Positions 7,548 to 10,641 of a stretch of DNA of 10,641 bases are shown piece by piece. The notes beneath the pieces are model-generated. The model was not told where the DNA came from and did not search any database. It was given only the letters and a program-made list of their open reading frames with translations. Origin of the DNA: Candidatus Njordarchaeota archaeon (GTDB lineage: Archaea > Asgardarchaeota > Njordarchaeia > Njordarchaeales > Njordarchaeaceae); NCBI GenBank assembly GCA_029856055.1, contig JAHQWF010000030.1, positions 1-10,641 on the forward strand, in the 5' to 3' direction. The translations under genes and the position numbers were made by a program. The first letter of the stretch is position 1, and each line of letters begins with the position of its first letter.

Positions 7548-7874
7548 ATGAGTGAGAACTCAAAGAAAGGATATCGAATTGATTATATAATTAAATACTT
7601 GATAAAGAAAATACCTAGATTAGATGAAATAGTATTCGATCTGGGTTTCCTTTCTATAGATGATCTCGTAAAAACGGCTTTGGAAGGAAGAATTAACATC
7701 CCATATAGTGAGGCAGAGAAAGTAGTTCTAGCTTTTATCATAAAGAGCTTTGGATCTGAACCGAAAGGCGATGTATCTGAAATGAAGGAGCAAATCATTA
7801 GAATGTATAATATGAGAGATTTCCTAGTTAGCAGTTTGAAGAAAAATAGATTAAATGCTCAAACACTAGTATGA
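7548..7874 (+). CDS. Small hypothetical protein (108 aa)
   Basis: I do not recognise this 108-residue soluble protein. It looks all-helical: a Lys-rich N-terminal helix (DYIIKYLIKKIPRLDEI), a motif of helix-turn-helix size (LGFLSIDDLVKTALEGRINIPYSEAEKVVLAFIIKSFG), and a C-terminal helix region (EMKEQIIRMYNMRDFLVSSLKK). There are no Cys residues and no membrane segment. ATG is the first sensible start; the ORF ends in TGA one base before the stop of the convergent trxB gene, which argues that both ends are real because compact packing is the rule here. A small nucleic-acid-binding or adaptor role is possible but not shown. An intact frame, own promoter-like element and codon use like its neighbours support it as a gene. 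Confidence 0.6.
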   Translation: MSENSKKGYRIDYIIKYLIKKIPRLDEIVFDLGFLSIDDLVKTALEGRINIPYSEAEKVVLAFIIKSFGSEPKGDVSEMKEQIIRMYNMRDFLVSSLKKNRLNAQTLV

Positions 7875-7875
7875 T

Positions 7876-8910
7876 TCACAACTTGAACTTAAATAAAGAC
7901 TTCTCCTCTTCTCGTTTCTCGTGTTCCTCCTTTTCCTTAAATTTCTCAAAGTCTATCCTAACTGCCTTAAGTTTCTTCTTCTTGGCGTACCAACCACCAG
8001 TAACATGCTCAAAAGCGCTCATTGCTGCGACTATACCTTCGCCGACGGCTACACCTATCTGCATGATACCTCCAGTCACGTCTCCTGCGGCATAAACACC
8101 TTTTATATTGGTTTCTTGTCTCTTGTCTACTATAATGTATCCCTCCTTATCAACAGCTACTCCTGCATCTGCTGCAATTTTACTGTTTGGAGTATAACCT
8201 ATGGCAATAAAGACCCCGTCAACTTCTATCTCATATTGTTTATTGTTCTTTAAGTCTCTAAGCACTAATCTTCTTACTGTCGTATCGCCCTCTATTCTTT
8301 CTACAACTGTATTCCATAGCTGTGTCACATTAGGTGAATCAAGTAAACGCTGTTTTAAAGCTATTTCAGCTCTGAAATCATCACGACGATGAATTACATA
8401 TAATTTCTTAACTAGTCCTGTAAGGTGCAGAGCCTCTGAAACAGCTGTGTTTCCTCCTCCTACTACTGCAACTACTTTACCTCTAAAGAATGATCCATCA
8501 CAAACCGCACAGTAGCTAACGCCTTTGCCAGCGAACTCTTTTTCCCCAGGAACATTCAATTTTTTTCTACTAGCACCAGAGGCTATAATGACAGCGTCAG
8601 CCTCATAAGTATCCTTATTAGTTTTTACAATCTTGGTTTCGCTGCTCAATTCCAGTTTTATGACTTCCTCAGGAACTCTGAACTCAACACCCATTAATTC
8701 AGCGTGTTCAATAAATCGCTTTGATAGTTCAGCACCCGAGATCATTGTGAAACCAGGATAATTTTCAATAAATGGTGAGACGGCTACTTGGCCGCCTAAT
8801 GCAGTTTTCTCTATCAATATTGTCTCTAGACCAAGCCGTGATGTGTATATTCCCGCAGCTAATCCTGCCGGTCCACCACCTATAATTACTACATCAGTTT
8901 TTGTTGACAT
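7876..8910 (-). CDS. trxB: Thioredoxin-disulfide reductase, FAD-dependent
   Basis: This flavoprotein passes electrons from NAD(P)H through FAD and a redox disulfide to a thioredoxin-like partner. Numbering from ATG 8910 (344 aa): FAD-binding VVIIGGGPAGLAAG (7-20), the redox pair CAVC (134-137), the nucleotide loop VVGGGNTAVSEALHL (149-163), HRRDDFR (174-180, the pattern usually linked to NADPH preference) and the FAD motif YAAGDVTGG (273-281). The frame is open to a TTG at 8931, but ATG 8910 is preferred: GGTGA at 8919-8923 lies 8 nt upstream, and MSTKTDVVIIGGG is the usual N-terminus. The start is 4 bp after the pdo stop, so the two are cotranscribed, and PDO is the likely partner. After the normal fold ends near residue 305 there is a Lys/Glu-rich tail of about 40 residues ending FKFKL, unusual for the family. 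Function is very secure. Confidence 0.94.
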   Translation of the reverse strand: MSTKTDVVIIGGGPAGLAAGIYTSRLGLETILIEKTALGGQVAVSPFIENYPGFTMISGAELSKRFIEHAELMGVEFRVPEEVIKLELSSETKIVKTNKDTYEADAVIIASGASRKKLNVPGEKEFAGKGVSYCAVCDGSFFRGKVVAVVGGGNTAVSEALHLTGLVKKLYVIHRRDDFRAEIALKQRLLDSPNVTQLWNTVVERIEGDTTVRRLVLRDLKNNKQYEIEVDGVFIAIGYTPNSKIAADAGVAVDKEGYIIVDKRQETNIKGVYAAGDVTGGIMQIGVAVGEGIVAAMSAFEHVTGGWYAKKKKLKAVRIDFEKFKEKEEHEKREEEKSLFKFKL

Positions 8911-8914
8911 GTAT

Positions 8915-9595
8915 TCATTCACCAATAGCAACTTTTAGTATAGCGTCAATTAACTGATTTTCTTTAGGCACGCTAACGACAAAAACTTGACCAGAATAAG
9001 GCTCCTCTACCGACAAGACAATTGTTGGGACAGCTGTAACACTCCATTTATCAGCTATCTCTGGGAACTCGTATGCCTCAACACAATCACTAACTACTTT
9101 ACCGCCGGAGGCTATAGCAATCCTATTAGCTGTTAAGACTGCATGTGGGCAGTATGGGCATGTTGGAGTAACTATTGTTTCAATTCTTACTTTTCTGTTT
9201 AACGCTTTTAATTTTCCTTCGTATGCATCGAGACCATGCTTCTTGTTTGAGGTGAGTACTATAGTCTCTAGAAATGCCCATCCCTCTTCGCCTAGAGGAG
9301 ATCCAGTGTACTGAACCTCGTTATTCTCTCCAATTAAAATCACTGGACCCTTATCAACTTTTAACTTCTCTTTCCAATTGTCATTTATTTTCTCTACAGT
9401 TAATTGAATTTTTCCATCAGATAGATTAGCTAGAATTCTGAGCAGATCCTCCATTAGATGGCAGTACTCGCAATTATCACTGACTAATAATTTGATCGGT
9501 ACTGGATGGATTAGTTCTTTCTGGAATTTATCCCTGATAAATTTTTTATCTTCCTCACTTAATATCTCGTGCTCATGTTCATGTTCATGCGACAT
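8915..9595 (-). CDS. pdo: Protein disulfide oxidoreductase (PDO), two thioredoxin-fold units
   Basis: This is a glutaredoxin/thioredoxin-like protein of 226 residues with two thioredoxin folds, the cytosolic disulfide-forming and -reducing enzyme of thermophilic archaea. The N-terminal unit has CEYC (42-45) with a likely cis-proline in KGPVILIG (P84); the C-terminal unit has CPYC (146-149) with TAVPTIVL (P190). One extra Cys (C171) is present. The length matches known archaeal PDOs of about 226 aa. It begins MSHEHEHEHE, a His-Glu repeat (residues 3-10) encoded by near-perfect CATGAA hexamers at 9566-9589; it is not part of the fold and could bind metal. ATG 9595 has AGGTGA (9601-9606) 5 nt upstream. 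trxB follows 4 bp after the stop, and the trxB ribosome site lies in PDO's last two sense codons, so the pair forms one reductase system. Confidence 0.94.
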   Translation of the reverse strand: MSHEHEHEHEILSEEDKKFIRDKFQKELIHPVPIKLLVSDNCEYCHLMEDLLRILANLSDGKIQLTVEKINDNWKEKLKVDKGPVILIGENNEVQYTGSPLGEEGWAFLETIVLTSNKKHGLDAYEGKLKALNRKVRIETIVTPTCPYCPHAVLTANRIAIASGGKVVSDCVEAYEFPEIADKWSVTAVPTIVLSVEEPYSGQVFVVSVPKENQLIDAILKVAIGE

Positions 9596-9600
9596 CTATA

Positions 9601-9648
9601 TCACCTAACTTATAACAGAATCTTATCTCTCGTCCTATATAATTATAT
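9601..9648 (-). promoter_or_regulatory. Promoter and ribosome binding site of the pdo-trxB operon
   Basis: On the - strand an AT-only stretch at 9636-9648 (ATATAATTATATA) is a good TATA-box candidate about 35-50 nt upstream of the pdo start. AGGTGA at 9601-9606 is the ribosome site, 5 nt before ATG 9595. Transcription would begin near 9612-9618. This indicates that pdo-trxB is expressed apart from pssA upstream. Confidence 0.55.
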
Positions 9649-9654
9649 CATCGA

Positions 9655-9720
9655 ACCTATCTAATCTAGTTCAGTAAGAAAAGTATGTAGATAGGTATAT
9701 AAAATTAACTATTTTCTTAC
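9655..9720. repeat. Two interleaved 9-bp inverted repeats downstream of pssA
   Basis: ACCTATCTA (9655-9663) pairs perfectly with TAGATAGGT (9688-9696), and GTAAGAAAA (9674-9682) pairs perfectly with TTTTCTTAC (9712-9720). The arms alternate, so a transcript could form a pseudoknot-like fold or one of two competing stems. The last arm covers the final sense codons of pssA. It may act in pssA termination or mRNA ending, or be a protein-binding site near the pdo promoter. AT-rich context means chance cannot be excluded. Confidence 0.35.
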
Positions 9721-10461
9721 ATTTTGTAACCTTACACTCCTATAATAGGCTTTACCTCTAGCTCCATAGAATACTAAAGGAGATATCAAGGCGTATGAAA
9801 GAGAAAGATAAAACAATAAAATTGCTAAAAAAATGCCTATAGCCTCTAATCTCACAAATAATCTAGACATTAATTCGGGAGATATCACTGCAAGAAAGAA
9901 AAACAATAAGAAACCTATGCCCAAAGATATCACGACGCTCTTTCTACCATCCATTGTTTTTATACTCGGATAGATTACTGAACTAATCATTAAAACGCCT
10001 ATTAAGAAGAACACCCATCCAGTAATCTCAACAATCATGTAAATCGCTGTTGAAGCGGCAAAAATCGCGGCTGCAGGAATAGGTAAACCTTCAAAGAACT
10101 CTTTTGTTCCATATAGATTAAACCTAGCTAGTCTCAAGGCGCCGCATGATATGAAAAAAGCTGCTGGAATTAAGTAAAGTGGATTAAGTGACGCTTGCTT
10201 TAAAATCAATATTGCGGGACTAGCGCCAAATGAGACTATATCAGCTAGTGAATCAAGCTCGCATCCAATATTTGATTCTTGGCCAAGTTTCCTTGCGACT
10301 AATCCATCTATAGCATCGAAAAAGGCAGCTAGCAAGATGAGTAAATAAGCCAGGGGATAATTATCATAGATGATAAAGTATATAGAGATTAAACCAGATA
10401 TCAAATTAAGTAATGTAACTAAGTTAGGGATGGTGAAAACGCTTTCAGTATAAGATTTCAT
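9709..10461 (-). CDS. pssA: CDP-alcohol phosphatidyltransferase, archaetidylserine synthase type
   Basis: This integral membrane enzyme transfers a CDP-activated lipid to an alcohol head group; in archaea the PssA type makes archaetidylserine from CDP-archaeol and L-serine. The 250-residue protein (from ATG 10461) has the complete family motif D49-x2-D52-G53-x2-A56-R57-x8-G66-x3-D70-x3-D74, whose aspartates bind metal and the CDP moiety. CGALRLARFN (106-115) and FEGLPIPAAA (123-132) are typical of the serine-using PssA subgroup. About seven to eight hydrophobic segments are seen, and the C-terminus is basic (ARGKAYYRSVRLQNVRK). The frame is open to TTG 10479, but ATG 10461 is preferred because GGAGGT (10468-10473) lies 6 nt upstream and would otherwise be inside the gene. 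It is transcribed from its own promoter, and pdo follows after a 113-bp gap with a separate promoter. Confidence 0.94.
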   Translation of the reverse strand: MKSYTESVFTIPNLVTLLNLISGLISIYFIIYDNYPLAYLLILLAAFFDAIDGLVARKLGQESNIGCELDSLADIVSFGASPAILILKQASLNPLYLIPAAFFISCGALRLARFNLYGTKEFFEGLPIPAAAIFAASTAIYMIVEITGWVFFLIGVLMISSVIYPSIKTMDGRKSVVISLGIGFLLFFFLAVISPELMSRLFVRLEAIGIFLAILLFYLSLSYALISPLVFYGARGKAYYRSVRLQNVRK

Positions 10462-10467
10462 TAGAAT

Positions 10468-10519
10468 ACCTCCAAACAATCAAAAGCTTAAGTAGTATAA
10501 CCAGAAAAAGTATATTTAA
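10468..10519 (-). promoter_or_regulatory. Promoter and ribosome binding site of pssA
   Basis: TTAAATATAC on the - strand (10510-10519) is a TATA-box candidate, with transcription expected to start near 10487-10492. GGAGGT (10468-10473) is a near-ideal ribosome site and fixes the start at ATG 10461 rather than TTG 10479. The leader would be about 25-30 nt. Confidence 0.55.
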
Positions 10520-10558
10520 TAATAACTTCCATAGTTAATCTTATTTATTTTGCCCGTT

Positions 10559-10641
10559 TTAATATAATGCTTTTTGGGAGAGGATGCTGCCGTATAGCTT
10601 TAGCCAGTGTCTAGAATAGCTTGTTTTCCTCTCACCAACAT
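10559..10641 (-). CDS. Possible C-terminal end of a gene running in from the right edge
   Basis: On the - strand one frame is open from the window edge for 26 codons to TAA at 10559-10561, encoding VGERKTSYSRHWLKLYG and SILSQKALY. The other two - strand frames close within the segment. The composition (basic and aromatic, ending in a short tail) is protein-like, and a gene end about 98 bp before pssA fits the compact layout. I do not recognise the family. An open run of this length is quite possible by chance, so this is only a candidate partial gene. Confidence 0.3.
   Translation of the reverse strand, partial: VGERKTSYSRHWLKLYGSILSQKALY

Noticed and set aside
7529..7555. An 8-codon upstream ORF overlapping the start of the 108-aa gene
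   Set aside because: Short ATG-stop runs are common in AT-rich DNA, and it has no good ribosome site of its own.
7921..8392. Overlapping + strand open frames of 63-110 codons opposite trxB
   Set aside because: They lie antisense to a clear thioredoxin reductase with all its motifs, and their translations are Ser/Cys-rich without domain character.
8911..8931. TTG 8931 as the start of trxB
   Set aside because: It adds seven residues not typical of the family and overlaps pdo; ATG 8910 has GGTGA at the right distance.
10462..10479. TTG 10479 as the start of pssA
   Set aside because: The would-be codons contain the GGAGGT ribosome site that serves ATG 10461.
10551..10566. TATA-like element on the + strand followed by a short ORF at 10584
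   Set aside because: The ORF (MLPYSFSQCLE) ends after 11 codons inside the window, and the AT-rich motif is not distinctive.

Overview
The window looks like chromosomal DNA of a thermophilic archaeon, most likely a Thermoproteota (crenarchaeal) member near the Desulfurococcales. It is AT-rich and tightly packed. Promoters look like archaeal TATA boxes, and ribosome binding sites are of the GGTGA/GGAGGT type. The gene set is archaeal: a Clp1/Grc3-type RNA 5'-kinase, an archaetidylserine synthase-type enzyme, and a two-domain protein disulfide oxidoreductase beside thioredoxin reductase, a pairing typical of (hyper)thermophiles. The lineage is inferred from gene content, not from a database search.

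Left part (1-3136, + strand): the 3' part of a NuoL-type ion-pumping membrane subunit, whose start lies before the window, and a complete NuoN/MrpD-like subunit 13 bp behind it. They are the distal end of an operon for a complex I, hydrogenase or Mrp-related respiratory membrane complex. A T-rich terminator-like tract follows.

Middle part (3245-7874): a Clp1-type polynucleotide kinase gene whose 5' end looks frameshifted. It meets, with no gap, a dCTP deaminase-family gene on the - strand that has an unusual His in a conserved Asp position. Upstream of that gene, on the same strand, is a membrane protein with a possible cytosolic winged-helix tail. Divergent from it, 21 bp away, is a metallophosphoesterase translationally coupled (ATGA) to a protein of unknown function. 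A small unknown protein of 108 aa follows after a 148-bp gap.

Right part (7876-10641, - strand): pssA (membrane lipid head-group synthesis), then its own-promoter redox pair pdo-trxB. Thioredoxin reductase would take electrons from NAD(P)H and pass them to the disulfide oxidoreductase. PDO has a His-Glu repeat at its N-terminus and TrxB a charged C-terminal tail. The right edge may hold the last 26 codons of another - strand gene.

No tRNA, rRNA, CRISPR array, insertion sequence or integration site was seen. No gene-free stretch exceeds 300 bases. The most useful leads are the Clp1 frameshift, the altered dCTP deaminase site, the membrane winged-helix protein with its divergent phosphoesterase neighbour, and the tails on PDO and TrxB.
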